From Desulfobacteraceae bacterium (GTDB lineage Bacteria > Desulfobacterota > DSM-4660 > Desulfatiglandales > Desulfatiglandaceae), in the NCBI GenBank assembly GCA_030589715.1, contig JAUUVE010000067.1, positions 1 through 8,633 on the forward strand: a stretch of DNA of 8,633 nt, written 5' to 3'. Below the pieces are notes generated by a model. That model searched no databases, had not been told where the DNA came from, and was given only the letters and a program-made list of their open reading frames with translations. Made by a program: the position numbers and the translations under genes. Positions 1-7,303 of this stretch are shown in pieces. Numbering within the stretch: the first letter of the stretch is position 1; each line of letters starts with the position of its first letter.

Positions 1-270
1 AGGGCCGTGCAGGTGACCACACGGTTCCACCTTACACATGGCGCCCCAATACACATGGGATCGCCAGAAGAACTGGGCATCAAAGACCTCGAACAACCGG
101 ATTTTGGCGATGCGGTTACGATCAGGTCTGGAGAAATACCCGTATTTTGGGCCTGTGGTGTTACGGCCATCCTGGCTGCCACCTCAACGCCGCTTCCTCT
201 GGCTATCACCCATTCACCGGGGCATATGTTCGTCTCAGACCTTCTGGATGAACATCTGACCATACTCTGA
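1..270 (+). CDS. DUF1445/YcsI-family protein (D-glutamate cyclase-like putative hydro-lyase), C-terminal part
   Basis: This is the 3' end of a gene that enters the window already in frame; the GTG at 7 is probably an internal valine, not a start. About 89 residues are visible. The segment THGAPIHMGSPEELGI, then GEIPVFWACGVT, then AITHSPGHMFVSDL matches the conserved C-terminal blocks of the DUF1445 family (Bacillus YcsI, mammalian D-glutamate cyclase DGLUCY). Family knowledge: DGLUCY converts D-glutamate to 5-oxo-D-proline; most bacterial members are only annotated 'putative hydro-lyase', so the reaction here is uncertain. It is on the same strand as the downstream amino-acid-type importer but separated by 190 bp containing a good promoter, so the two need not be one operon. 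No clear terminator follows the TGA. The N-terminal two thirds lie outside the window. Confidence 0.85.
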   Translation, partial: RAVQVTTRFHLTHGAPIHMGSPEELGIKDLEQPDFGDAVTIRSGEIPVFWACGVTAILAATSTPLPLAITHSPGHMFVSDLLDEHLTIL

Positions 271-298
271 TAAGCCTTTCCTAATCCTTAATAAAAAC

Positions 299-327
299 TT
301 GACATGCTTACTGGCTTTTTCTATATT
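299..327 (+). promoter_or_regulatory. Sigma70-type promoter for the liv operon
   Basis: TTGACA at 299-304 and TATATT at 322-327 are separated by exactly 17 nt: a perfect -35 box, a 5/6 -10 box and ideal spacing. It lies in an AT-rich stretch between the DUF1445 gene and the binding-protein gene. Transcription would start near 334, leaving a leader of roughly 125 nt before the ATG at 461. The call rests on sequence match only. Confidence 0.75.
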
Positions 328-381
328 TTTTTCACTATCCAATTACATTTTGTCCGACGTTTCGATGGCTTTGGTACTGGT

Positions 382-408
382 CCCGGCCTTTGATCTCAAA
401 GGTCCGGG
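382..408 (+). promoter_or_regulatory. Leader hairpin upstream of the binding-protein gene
   Basis: The arms 382-393 (CCCGGCCTTTGA) and 396-408 (TCAAAGGTCCGGG) are complementary except for one bulged T at 403, with an ATCT tetraloop once the closing pair opens. It sits in the predicted 5' leader, about 50 nt after the likely transcription start and 52 nt before the start codon. No T-run follows, so it is not a canonical intrinsic terminator; it could stabilise the mRNA or be part of a regulatory leader. Confidence 0.45.
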
Positions 409-446
409 TAGGCGGAAATATTTGATTGAGGGCTCTTGCCCTGGAA

Positions 447-453
447 AAGGAGG
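447..453 (+). promoter_or_regulatory. Strong ribosome binding site of the binding-protein gene
   Basis: AAGGAGG, complementary to the 16S anti-Shine-Dalgarno sequence, ends 7 nt before ATG 461. It is markedly stronger than the sites before the permease genes, in line with the usual excess of binding protein over transporter. Confidence 0.8.
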
Positions 454-460
454 TTGAGAG

Positions 461-1774
461 ATGAGGTCAATTTTCAGGTTTTCCATGTTAGTCTTTGGTT
501 TGCTGGCAATGGCAGGGCTTCTCGCCCCGACCGGTGCTTTGGGCGTAAAAGAGGTCAAGATAGGGGTGATATACCCCCTTACCGGGGGTGCGGCCGCAGC
601 AGGTCGTGAGCTCCGGGCCGGTGTGGAATTGGCCACAAAAATTGCGAACGGTGTCATGGCCGATCTGCCCATGACCATGGCCCAAAACAGCGGAATCAAA
701 AACTTGGGCGGGGCCAAGATCAAGCTCATTTTTAAAGACCACGAGGGCAACCCCACCCTGGGGGCAGACCTTGCCAAGAAGCTGATCTTGGATGATAAAG
801 TGGACGGGATCTTGGGCTGCTATTTTAGCTCGGTGACCAAGACTGTCAGCGCGGTGTGTGAACAGTATAACGTCCCTATGATCAACGCGTCTTCCACTTC
901 CCCTGCACTCACCAAAAGAGGCCTTAAATGGTTCTGGAGAACTACACCCCATGACAAATGGTTTACCAAGGACCTATTTGAATTACTCAAGGGCCTCACA
1001 GAGGGAAAGGTACAGGGTGTAAAGGCGGTTCCCAAAAAGGAGATAAAGAACCTTGCGTCGGCCTGTGAAAAGACCGAATGGGGTTCCCATGTCTCAGGTC
1101 TGATCAAGGAGTTTGCCAAGGAATATGGGTTCAAGCTGAGAAAATCTTTCCTCTATGCAGCAAAATCGGCAGATCTCTCAAGCGAGGTCCGTTCGCTGAA
1201 AGCGTCTCGAGCCGATGTGATGCTTTTCGCCTCCTACACCTCGGATGCTATCCTGATGGTCAAGACACTGAAGGCCCAGAAGGCCCACCCCAAGGTCATC
1301 TGGGGACAGGATGCCGGCTTTGAAAAGCCTGAGTTCCGCAGCACCCTGGGTGACAGCATTTCCGGGATCCTGACACGGACCGTGTTCCTCCCCAAGGTGG
1401 TGGAGATCAAGAAATTGGCCGGTCAGGTCAATGCCCTTTACAAGAAAAAAACAGGGAACGACTTAGGCGGCGCTTCTGCAAGGGCCTTTACAGGCCTCCA
1501 GACCTGGGTGGCTGTCCTGGAGAAGGCAGGTTCCACAAAACCGGCTGATATTCAGGCTGCGGCCAATGCGATTTATATTCCGGGCAAAGAGCTGGTTGTG
1601 CCCTGGAAAGGCATTAAATTCTCCACATCCGGGGATGAACTGGGCCAGAACATCCTGGGTTCCGGCCTTATAGGCCAATACCAGAAGGGCAAGGATGGCA
1701 AGATCAGCCTGGAAATTGTATACCCCTTTGATGTCTCTTCAGCAGATATGATCTTCCCCTTTGCAGGCTTCTAA
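461..1774 (+). CDS. LivK-type periplasmic substrate-binding protein of a HAAT-family ABC importer
   Basis: A 437-residue type I periplasmic binding protein (Peripla_BP_6, Leu/Ile/Val-binding-like). It would capture the substrate in the periplasm and deliver it to the LivH/LivM permease encoded downstream. Residues 1-28 form a signal peptide: basic MRSIFR, a hydrophobic core, and a probable cleavage after ALG (28/29). The mature protein opens with VKIGVIYPLTGGAAAAG, the typical first strand and ligand loop, and carries the family-like DHEGNPTLGADLAKKLI and INASSTSPALT segments. The start is fixed by a strong ribosome binding site, AAGGAGG at 447-453, 7 nt before the ATG. It is longer than E. 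coli LivK (about 369 aa), which is common in non-enteric HAAT binding proteins. The ligand may be a branched-chain amino acid, another amino acid, an amide or an aromatic/short-chain carboxylate; the sequence alone does not decide. Confidence 0.93.
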   Translation: MRSIFRFSMLVFGLLAMAGLLAPTGALGVKEVKIGVIYPLTGGAAAAGRELRAGVELATKIANGVMADLPMTMAQNSGIKNLGGAKIKLIFKDHEGNPTLGADLAKKLILDDKVDGILGCYFSSVTKTVSAVCEQYNVPMINASSTSPALTKRGLKWFWRTTPHDKWFTKDLFELLKGLTEGKVQGVKAVPKKEIKNLASACEKTEWGSHVSGLIKEFAKEYGFKLRKSFLYAAKSADLSSEVRSLKASRADVMLFASYTSDAILMVKTLKAQKAHPKVIWGQDAGFEKPEFRSTLGDSISGILTRTVFLPKVVEIKKLAGQVNALYKKKTGNDLGGASARAFTGLQTWVAVLEKAGSTKPADIQAAANAIYIPGKELVVPWKGIKFSTSGDELGQNILGSGLIGQYQKGKDGKISLEIVYPFDVSSADMIFPFAGF

Positions 1775-1794
1775 GTTTTTCCGTGATTCCCAAA

Positions 1795-1840
1795 CCCATC
1801 CCCCCACATTCCCGCTTTTCCACTTGGTGGGGGGAATGGG
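1795..1840 (+). terminator. Intercistronic hairpin between livK and livH (partial terminator or attenuator)
   Basis: CCCATCCCCCCAC at 1795-1807 pairs with GTGGGGGGAATGGG at 1827-1840, with one bulged A and a 19-nt loop, and is followed by the T-rich stretch TATTTTGTTG. It lies in the 97-bp gap after the binding-protein stop codon. Such hairpins after the binding-protein cistron commonly protect the upstream mRNA or stop most transcripts, so that binding protein exceeds membrane components. The T-run is interrupted, so read-through into livH is expected. Confidence 0.6.
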
Positions 1841-1871
1841 TATTTTGTTGTCGGAGGATCTATAGCTCATC

Positions 1872-2786
1872 ATGGACATCCTCGTTGGATCCCTGTTTGC
1901 CGGTTTGCTGATCGGCATGGTCTTGGCCCTTGTTGCCTTGGGCCTGACCATCATCTTCGGGGTGATGGACATAGTGAATTTCGCCCACGGTGAATTCTTG
2001 ATGATCGGCATGTATACTGGCCTCTTGACCGCGCAGGGCTTAGGCATAGACCCGCTCTTGACCCTGCCCGTGGCCGCGATTGTGGGATTCCTGTTAGGTA
2101 TTATCTGCTACTTCGGCTTTATAAAGTTCCTTTTGAGAGGCCCAATGGTGGCGCAGCTTCTCGGGACCTTCGGGCTCATGCTTTTTTTGAGGAATTTGGC
2201 ACTGCTCATTTTCGGCTCCGAGGACAGGGCGCTTCATCACGGACTCCTGGTGGGAAAGAGCTTTGATCTGGGTATGGGGGTAATAGTCTCGGCCACCAAG
2301 TTGGCCTGCGCAACCCTTTCGGTGGTAGCCTTTGTGGCCGTGTGGCTTCTTATAAATCGGACCAAGATAGGAAAGGCCCTGACAGCTACCGCCCTAAATG
2401 CCCAGGGGGCTCGTTACATGGGCATCCCAACGGAGAAGATGAATGCCCTTGCCTGGGGCATAGGCGGGGGGTCTGTGACCATTGCGGGGGCCCTTATCGT
2501 GAATTTCTGGTCGGTCAATCCCTTTATCGGGCTCTTATTCACGATGATTGCCTTTGCCATCGTGGCACTGGGTGGTTTTGGAAGTGTCCCCGGCGCCTTT
2601 TTCGCGGGCCTTGTGGTGGGAATGATAACGGAGATCCCGGGATTTTGGGACTTCTTCACATATACCTTTGGCGCTGACTGGATGGTTGATATTCCCATGA
2701 CATCCTTTAAATACATGTGGGTCTATGTGGCCTTCTTCGTGATCATGGTGACACGCCCCAGGGGCTTGTTTGGATGGAAACAATAA
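1872..2786 (+). CDS. livH: LivH-type ABC importer permease
   Basis: A 304-residue, very hydrophobic inner-membrane permease with about eight membrane segments; it would form the translocation pore together with LivM. Diagnostic blocks are GVMDIVNFAHGEFLMIGMY at 30-48 (LivH consensus around NFAHGE), the cytoplasmic coupling loop TALNAQGARYMGIP at 173-186 that docks to the ATPases, and LGGFGSVPGAFFAGLVVG at 233-250. The usual family length is about 290-310. The only Shine-Dalgarno-like site is GGAGG at 1853-1857, 14 nt from the ATG, which is rather long; the ATG is still supported because the first membrane segment begins right after it. It is second in the operon, downstream of the hairpin at 1795-1840, and its 3' end overlaps the LivM gene by 13 bp. 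Confidence 0.93.
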   Translation: MDILVGSLFAGLLIGMVLALVALGLTIIFGVMDIVNFAHGEFLMIGMYTGLLTAQGLGIDPLLTLPVAAIVGFLLGIICYFGFIKFLLRGPMVAQLLGTFGLMLFLRNLALLIFGSEDRALHHGLLVGKSFDLGMGVIVSATKLACATLSVVAFVAVWLLINRTKIGKALTATALNAQGARYMGIPTEKMNALAWGIGGGSVTIAGALIVNFWSVNPFIGLLFTMIAFAIVALGGFGSVPGAFFAGLVVGMITEIPGFWDFFTYTFGADWMVDIPMTSFKYMWVYVAFFVIMVTRPRGLFGWKQ

Positions 2787-3781
2787 GAAACGCCCTCGAT
2801 TTCTCAGATTTCCCCCGCCTTGATTTGACCGTGGCTGGCGCGGTCTCTATTGCCTTTGTCGTCTTCCCGCTTTTCCCTCATTCTGCATTCGCCATGGCAA
2901 CCATGATCCAGTTTCTCATGTTCTCATTGTACGGCATGGGCTGGAATACCATTGGGGGATACGGCGGTCAGGTGGACCTTGGAAAGGCCCAATACGTGGG
3001 GATCGGGGCATATACCACGGCCGTGATGCTGATCCGGTGGGACGTGCCCTTTTGGGTCTCCATGCCTATAGGGATGTGCCTGGCCGTGGGGTGGTCTTTT
3101 ATAATCGGTTATCCCCTGTTTCGCCTGAAAGGGCACTATTTTGCCATTGCCACCATTGCCTCCACCTTGGTGCTCAAGGATATCTTTGAGGTCTGGGGCT
3201 TTGTGGGGGCAGCCCGTGGCCTGGAGATCTCGCCAATCAAATACAACCCGCCTGATTTTTTGCGGCTTATCTTCAGGGACGACATATACTACTTTTACAC
3301 TATCTTGGGGTTTTTCTTTCTCGGGATTTTCTATATCAACTGGTTTCGGAAATCACGATTGGGGTTTCAGCTCCGCTCCATAAAGGACAACGAGGATGTG
3401 GCACGATCCTTGGGGATCAACGTGCACTGGGCCAAGGTCAAGACCTATGCCATTGCCACCGCTTTTGTCAGTATGGTGGGGTCATTTCATGCCTGCTATA
3501 TAAAGAGTATTGAACCCGAAGACACCATGAGTCTTGACATCTCGATCTTGATTGCCCTAATGGCCATGTTGGGCGGGGCAGGATCCCTCTGGGGGCCGAT
3601 TATCGGTGCTGGCATCCTGATCCCACTCAAGAGTTACCTCAAGGAATGGTTAGGTGCCCAGGCTGGTCTGGTAGGTATCGATCTGATCATTTACGCCGGT
3701 ATTATAATGCTTATTTCAGCATTTGAGCCCCGTGGTATCTGGGGCATCGTAGAAAAGATCCGGCGGAGGACGCGCAGTTAA
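2774..3781 (+). CDS. livM: LivM-type ABC importer permease
   Basis: A 335-residue second permease subunit, partner of LivH. I chose the ATG at 2774 over the in-frame ATG at 2717: the earlier one would overlap livH by 70 bp and add a polar stretch unlike the family, while 2774 gives a 13-bp overlap and an AGGGG ribosome-binding-like site at 2760-2764. Family blocks are GYGGQVDLGKAQYVGIGAYT at 62-81, the ATPase-coupling loop RSIKDNEDVARSLGINV at 201-217, and LGGAGSLWGPIIGAGILI at 266-283. Multiple membrane segments run from about residue 20 to 316, and the C-terminus is a short basic tail (KIRRRTRS). The overlap with livH suggests translational coupling. Confidence 0.93.
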   Translation: METIRNALDFSDFPRLDLTVAGAVSIAFVVFPLFPHSAFAMATMIQFLMFSLYGMGWNTIGGYGGQVDLGKAQYVGIGAYTTAVMLIRWDVPFWVSMPIGMCLAVGWSFIIGYPLFRLKGHYFAIATIASTLVLKDIFEVWGFVGAARGLEISPIKYNPPDFLRLIFRDDIYYFYTILGFFFLGIFYINWFRKSRLGFQLRSIKDNEDVARSLGINVHWAKVKTYAIATAFVSMVGSFHACYIKSIEPEDTMSLDISILIALMAMLGGAGSLWGPIIGAGILIPLKSYLKEWLGAQAGLVGIDLIIYAGIIMLISAFEPRGIWGIVEKIRRRTRS

Positions 3782-4539
3782 TGCCATTTCTGGAAGTCCA
3801 ACACCTGACCAAGGATTTTGGCGGTCTGAGGGCCAACAGCGATATCGCCTTTACCGTGGAACAGGGTGAGCTGGTTGGCTTGATTGGTCCCAACGGGGCC
3901 GGCAAGACAACCCTTTTTAACTGCATTTCAGGCCTCCATCCGGTTACCTCAGGTCAGATCATTTTTGACGGGGAAGATATCACTAAACTAAAGGCACATG
4001 AGGTGGCGCGGCGTGGCCTGGCCAGGACGTTCCAGGTGTATTCTGCGGCAGGAGACCTGACCGTAAAAGAAAATATTATGGTCGGCTGTTTTATGAGGAC
4101 CCGTTCACGCTCTCGCGCAAAGGCGCGCGCTTCCGAAATACTAAAGGATTTGAACATAGACGATCTGTCCGATTATCTCGTGACCGAACTCCCTGTGTCC
4201 GCCCAGAAACGGGTGACAATGGCCACGGCCATCGGGTCTGATCCCAAGTTTCTCTTATTGGATGAGGTGGCAGCCGGGTTAAACCCCAATGAAATAGAGG
4301 GGATTATGGCCAGCATCAAGCATGTGCATGACGACATGGGTATAACTGTTATGTTGATCGAGCATGTGATGGAATTAGTGATGAAGATCAGTCACAGGGT
4401 CATTGTCTTGGACTACGGCGAAAAGATAGCTGAAGGGGACCCTGAAGCCATTTCAAAAGATCCTCGAGTTATCAAGGCTTACTTAGGGGAACGGTATGTA
4501 CGCGAGCATGGTGTAAGGTCGGCGGATAGTACGGAGTAG
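3781..4539 (+). CDS. livG: LivG-type ABC importer ATP-binding protein
   Basis: A 252-residue cytoplasmic ATPase that would power LivHM. Walker A is GPNGAGKT at 36-43, the Q-loop glutamine is in RTFQV (82-86), Walker B is FLLLDEV at 157-163 followed by AAGLNP, and the switch histidine is in LIEHVM (192-197). The C-terminal DYGEKIAEG and KAYLGE are typical of LivG. The ABC signature is odd: where LivG usually has L-A/P-Y-G-D/Q-Q-R, this protein reads LPVSAQKR (137-144), with Ser for the conserved Gly, and Walker B has Val for the usual Pro after DE. Some LivG-like subfamilies also read DEV, so this may be subfamily variation. The start overlaps the livM stop as TAATG, with GGAGG at 3765-3769 about 11 nt upstream. 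Confidence 0.93.
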   Translation: MPFLEVQHLTKDFGGLRANSDIAFTVEQGELVGLIGPNGAGKTTLFNCISGLHPVTSGQIIFDGEDITKLKAHEVARRGLARTFQVYSAAGDLTVKENIMVGCFMRTRSRSRAKARASEILKDLNIDDLSDYLVTELPVSAQKRVTMATAIGSDPKFLLLDEVAAGLNPNEIEGIMASIKHVHDDMGITVMLIEHVMELVMKISHRVIVLDYGEKIAEGDPEAISKDPRVIKAYLGERYVREHGVRSADSTE

Positions 4540-4569
4540 GCAACGGGGAGTGAGGCGGAGCTAAGTTCA

Positions 4570-5289
4570 ATGATGACCCAATATATCCTCCAGGTAGAAG
4601 ATATCAAGGTGCGTTATTCCGGCTTGCCGGTTCTGCAAGGTGTATCCGTTAAAGTGGGGCCGGGTGAAATCGTGTGCGTAATCGGTGCCAATGGGGCTGG
4701 AAAATCTACCCTCCTGAGGGCTATCATGGGATCTCAGCGAGTTTTCGAGGGGCGGGTGATATTCATGGGACGTGAAATTCACAAGCTCCGCACTGAAGAG
4801 ATCGTCCAGATGGGGATCATCTACGTACCGGAAGAAAAGATGCTTTTCAGGCCCTTGAGCGTTGAAGAAAACTTGGCTCTAGGGGCCTATACTATAAAAG
4901 AAAAACAAAAAATTCGGGAGAATCTCGAATTTGTTTACAGTCTTTTCCCAAGGTTAAAGGAACGTCGTTCACAGGCAGCATCCACCCTCTCCGGCGGCGA
5001 GCAACAGATGGTAGCCATAGGCCGGGGGTTGATGTCTAGACCTCAGATCCTTATGTTGGATGAGCCATCGTTGGGACTTGCACCCATTTTGGTAGATGAG
5101 GTCCTGGATACGGTTAGACGTCTCAAAGAGGAGGGGATCACTATCCTATTGGTTGAGCAGAATGTGCGGGAGGCCCTGGACTTGGCTGATCGTGGTTATG
5201 TGCTACGGACCGGCAGGGTTGTGGCGGAAGGTGCAGGAGAGGAACTCCTTGAGAGTGACATGTTCCGAACCGCCTTCTTGGGGATTTGA
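4570..5289 (+). CDS. livF: LivF-type ABC importer ATP-binding protein
   Basis: A 239-residue second ATPase, expected to form a heterodimer with LivG. Walker A is GANGAGKS at 39-46, the canonical signature LSGGEQQ at 140-146, Walker B ILMLDEP at 160-166, and the family-typical LLVEQN at 193-198 has Gln in the H-loop position. YVPEEKMLF at 85-93 stands where LivF proteins have YVPEGRxxF. Unlike LivG, its signature motif is intact, so the pair would be asymmetric. Two adjacent ATGs are possible (4570 and 4573); GGAG at 4557-4560 favours 4570 with 9 nt spacing. The 30-bp gap from livG and same direction place it last in the operon. No obvious terminator hairpin is seen in the 51 bp before the convergent HMGL remnant. 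Confidence 0.94.
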   Translation: MMTQYILQVEDIKVRYSGLPVLQGVSVKVGPGEIVCVIGANGAGKSTLLRAIMGSQRVFEGRVIFMGREIHKLRTEEIVQMGIIYVPEEKMLFRPLSVEENLALGAYTIKEKQKIRENLEFVYSLFPRLKERRSQAASTLSGGEQQMVAIGRGLMSRPQILMLDEPSLGLAPILVDEVLDTVRRLKEEGITILLVEQNVREALDLADRGYVLRTGRVVAEGAGEELLESDMFRTAFLGI

Positions 5290-5340
5290 TTATCCTGCCG
5301 ATTTTTCCTTAAAACCTTTTGATCATGTCTTCCACCTCTT

Positions 5341-5942
5341 CTATTCATATTGCCCTCTGGCTAACAAGTCCTTTGGCACCTCTGCCTTCTCCGGCCACCC
5401 ATCCGGTATGATCTGACTCGCCTCTTCTCCCTGTTTTTCTTTGAGCTGGGGCAACCTGGGTCTCTTGAACTCCTCCCTGGGCTCCTTTGGGATCCTGCCG
5501 TTCAGGATTGATTCCGAGCGCAGCCTCCTGCCGATGGTCTTTTCCATCAATGTGCCAAGCTCCAGGACCCTGTCGATATTGATACCCCCGATATGGATAC
5601 CCATCTCATCCAGCATGACACACATATCCTCAAAGGTGACGAGCCCAACCGCATTGGGATCTCTGTAATAATAGGCCCCGGTCCCGGGCACCGGTGTCCT
5701 GTTGAGGAAATTGGTCGGCTGCCCACCGATCCCTCCCAGGGTTCCCTCAAAGTTCTCAATACCAGCCTGGAGGGCCGCCAGGACATTTGCCAGGCCCCAG
5801 CCCCTGGTTACGTGAAAATGGGCTACATGCAGGTCAGGATTGGGGATCTCATCCAGGAGCATTGAGAAGTATCGGTACACCTGATCGGGTGGAGCAGATC
5901 CGTCATGGTCCGCATGCTCAATGTCATCGGCGCCTATACTAA
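5341..5942 (-). pseudogene. HMG-CoA-lyase-like (HMGL family) enzyme, truncated at its N-terminus by an insertion sequence
   Basis: About 200 C-terminal residues of a TIM-barrel carbon-carbon lyase of the HMGL family (relatives: HMG-CoA lyase, isopropylmalate synthase, 4-hydroxy-2-oxovalerate aldolase); intact members are about 300-330 residues. The frame is open leftward from 5942: SIGADDIEHADHDGS, then HFHVTRGWGLANVLAALQAG with the two metal-binding histidines (codons near 5820 and 5814), then EGTLGGIGGQP and a C-terminal GRRLRSESILNGRIPKEP. True HMG-CoA lyases carry a catalytic Cys in GLGGCP; here it is Gln (GGIGGQP), so this is not a canonical HMG-CoA lyase and its substrate is unknown. 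Reading continues a few codons into the IS inverted repeat, then hits a stop. The ATG near 5880 is an internal methionine. The gene is convergent with livF and stops 52 bp after it. Its missing 5' part is not found right of the IS. Confidence 0.8.
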
Positions 5943-5960
5943 TACTACTCCGACAGATTT
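5943..5960 (+). repeat. Left terminal inverted repeat of the IS701-family element
   Basis: TACTACTCCGACAGATTT, an exact reverse complement of 7448-7465. The identity ends immediately inside (AGGTTG versus GAACAA). Confidence 0.85.
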
Positions 5961-5998
5961 AGGTTGCTTTTCAGAAAAATGTGTGCTATATATTTTGC

Positions 5999-7303
5999 AT
6001 GGCACACAATATCACATTTTCCAGCATTGAGGAATACCTGGCGCCTTATGCCCCGTTTTTCCGTCGAGCTGAAGGCAAAGAGCTTGCCAAATGCTATGTT
6101 ACGGGGCTGATGATGGAAGGGGAACGTAAGTCGGTTGAGCCGATGTCTGACCGGGTCCACGCCTCGGAAAGGGGGATGCAGCGTTTGTTGACAGAGGTGA
6201 AATGGGACCACGGAGGAGTATCCAGAGTATATCGGCGGCGGATGTTGGCTGAGACGAGCGATCCTCAAGGGGTCCTGGTTATTGACGACACGGGTTTTCC
6301 CAAGAAGGGCCGGCACAGTGTCTGTGTGGCGAGGCAGTATTGTGGAGCTCTTGGGAAGGTTGCAAATTGTCAAGTGGGTGTAAGCTTGAGCTACGTGGGA
6401 CAAGAAGTGTGTTGGCCTTACACAATGGACTTGTATGTTCCAAAGTCCTGGGACAATATGCAGGATTCCGAATACGTTCTGATGAGGAAGAAGACTCGGA
6501 TGCCCGAGACTGTGCATTACCGTAAGAAATGGCAGATAGCGCTGGAGCAGATTGATCTTGCTCTGGAGGAAGGTGTTCCTCATCGCGCAGTTGTTGCGGA
6601 TTCCTGGTATGGGAACGTGTCCGAGTTTCGGAAGGAATTGGCTGAACGGGGAGAGGGATATGTGGTTGGCGTCTATTCGGACACTGAGGTTTTTTTGGAC
6701 CCACCAGTGCTTCTGGAGGCTCAACCGAGAAAACGGAGGAGAGGAAGGCCCCAAAAGTATCCGCGAGTGATCGAGACGAATCCGCCACCCGTCAAAGTTT
6801 CTGAGCTTGGAACAAGTGTCGGAGAAGATGATTGGGAGCATCTCGAATTGCGCCGGGATAGTCGAGGCAAGCCCTTGATAGTTGAAGCAGTCTCCAGGCG
6901 AGTTTGGCCAGCCCAAGGATATCGAAAAGGCTTTGTTCACGAAGAGGTTTGGTTGATCATCGAGAGACGTCACAAGGCTAATGGCCAGTTTGAATTGCGA
7001 TATTTCTTCAGTAATCTGCCTCAGGAAATGCCTACCTTGGAGATGGTCCGTCTCCTCCACGAACGATTTTGGATCGAGCAAGGATACAAGGAACTGAAAG
7101 ATGAACTGGGTTTGGATCACCATGAAGGCCGGTCCTGGACCGGTTGGCACAGACACGTCCTTCTGGTCTTCTTGGCCTTTGGCTATTTGACCTGCACGCG
7201 ACTCCAGGGAAAAAAACGCCAAATACAGGAGATGTGGAAACAGAGATTGCAACTTGCGCTGACACAGGGGAGAGAAAATTCCGATTGCAGGATGCCTCCC
7301 TGA
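5999..7303 (+). CDS. IS701-family DDE transposase, probably C-terminally frameshifted
   Basis: A 434-residue transposase (440 if the upstream ATG at 5981 is used; neither has a visible ribosome binding site, and MAHNITFSSIEEYLAPY from 5999 looks more like the family start). Motifs numbered from 5999: VIDDTGFPKKG at 94-104 with the first catalytic Asp, followed by VARQYCGALGKVANCQVGVS; VADSWYG at 199-205 with the second Asp; and RFWIEQGYK at 356-364 with the probable catalytic Glu (E360), followed by LGLDHHEGRSWTGWHRH. A basic patch RKRRRGRPQK lies at 244-253. It would excise and integrate the surrounding element. After GKKRQIQ the reading frame ends early at 7303 in SDCRMPP, whereas the -1 frame stays open to 7437 and ends with a transposase-like MPSLPDIRHHLAKCLMRML. 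The A7 run at 7210-7216 is a candidate slip site or mutation point. Confidence 0.88.
   Translation: MAHNITFSSIEEYLAPYAPFFRRAEGKELAKCYVTGLMMEGERKSVEPMSDRVHASERGMQRLLTEVKWDHGGVSRVYRRRMLAETSDPQGVLVIDDTGFPKKGRHSVCVARQYCGALGKVANCQVGVSLSYVGQEVCWPYTMDLYVPKSWDNMQDSEYVLMRKKTRMPETVHYRKKWQIALEQIDLALEEGVPHRAVVADSWYGNVSEFRKELAERGEGYVVGVYSDTEVFLDPPVLLEAQPRKRRRGRPQKYPRVIETNPPPVKVSELGTSVGEDDWEHLELRRDSRGKPLIVEAVSRRVWPAQGYRKGFVHEEVWLIIERRHKANGQFELRYFFSNLPQEMPTLEMVRLLHERFWIEQGYKELKDELGLDHHEGRSWTGWHRHVLLVFLAFGYLTCTRLQGKKRQIQEMWKQRLQLALTQGRENSDCRMPP
7210..7216 (+). other. A7 homopolymer in the transposase gene, candidate frameshift site
   Basis: Seven adenines read as GGA AAA AAA C in the transposase frame. A -1 slip here enters the frame that stays open to the stop ending at 7437, 28 bp from the IS right end, and adds about 70 residues ending in a plausible transposase tail. 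It could be programmed frameshifting, an indel or a sequencing error; no downstream stimulatory structure was established. Confidence 0.35.

Noticed and set aside
343..777. Minus-strand frame overlapping the start of the binding-protein gene
   Set aside because: It is antisense to the promoter leader and signal peptide region of a clearly identified gene and shows no family features.
2717..2773. Upstream ATG as the start of LivM
   Set aside because: It would overlap livH by 70 bp and add a polar extension not seen in the family; the ATG at 2774 gives a normal N-terminus and a short overlap.
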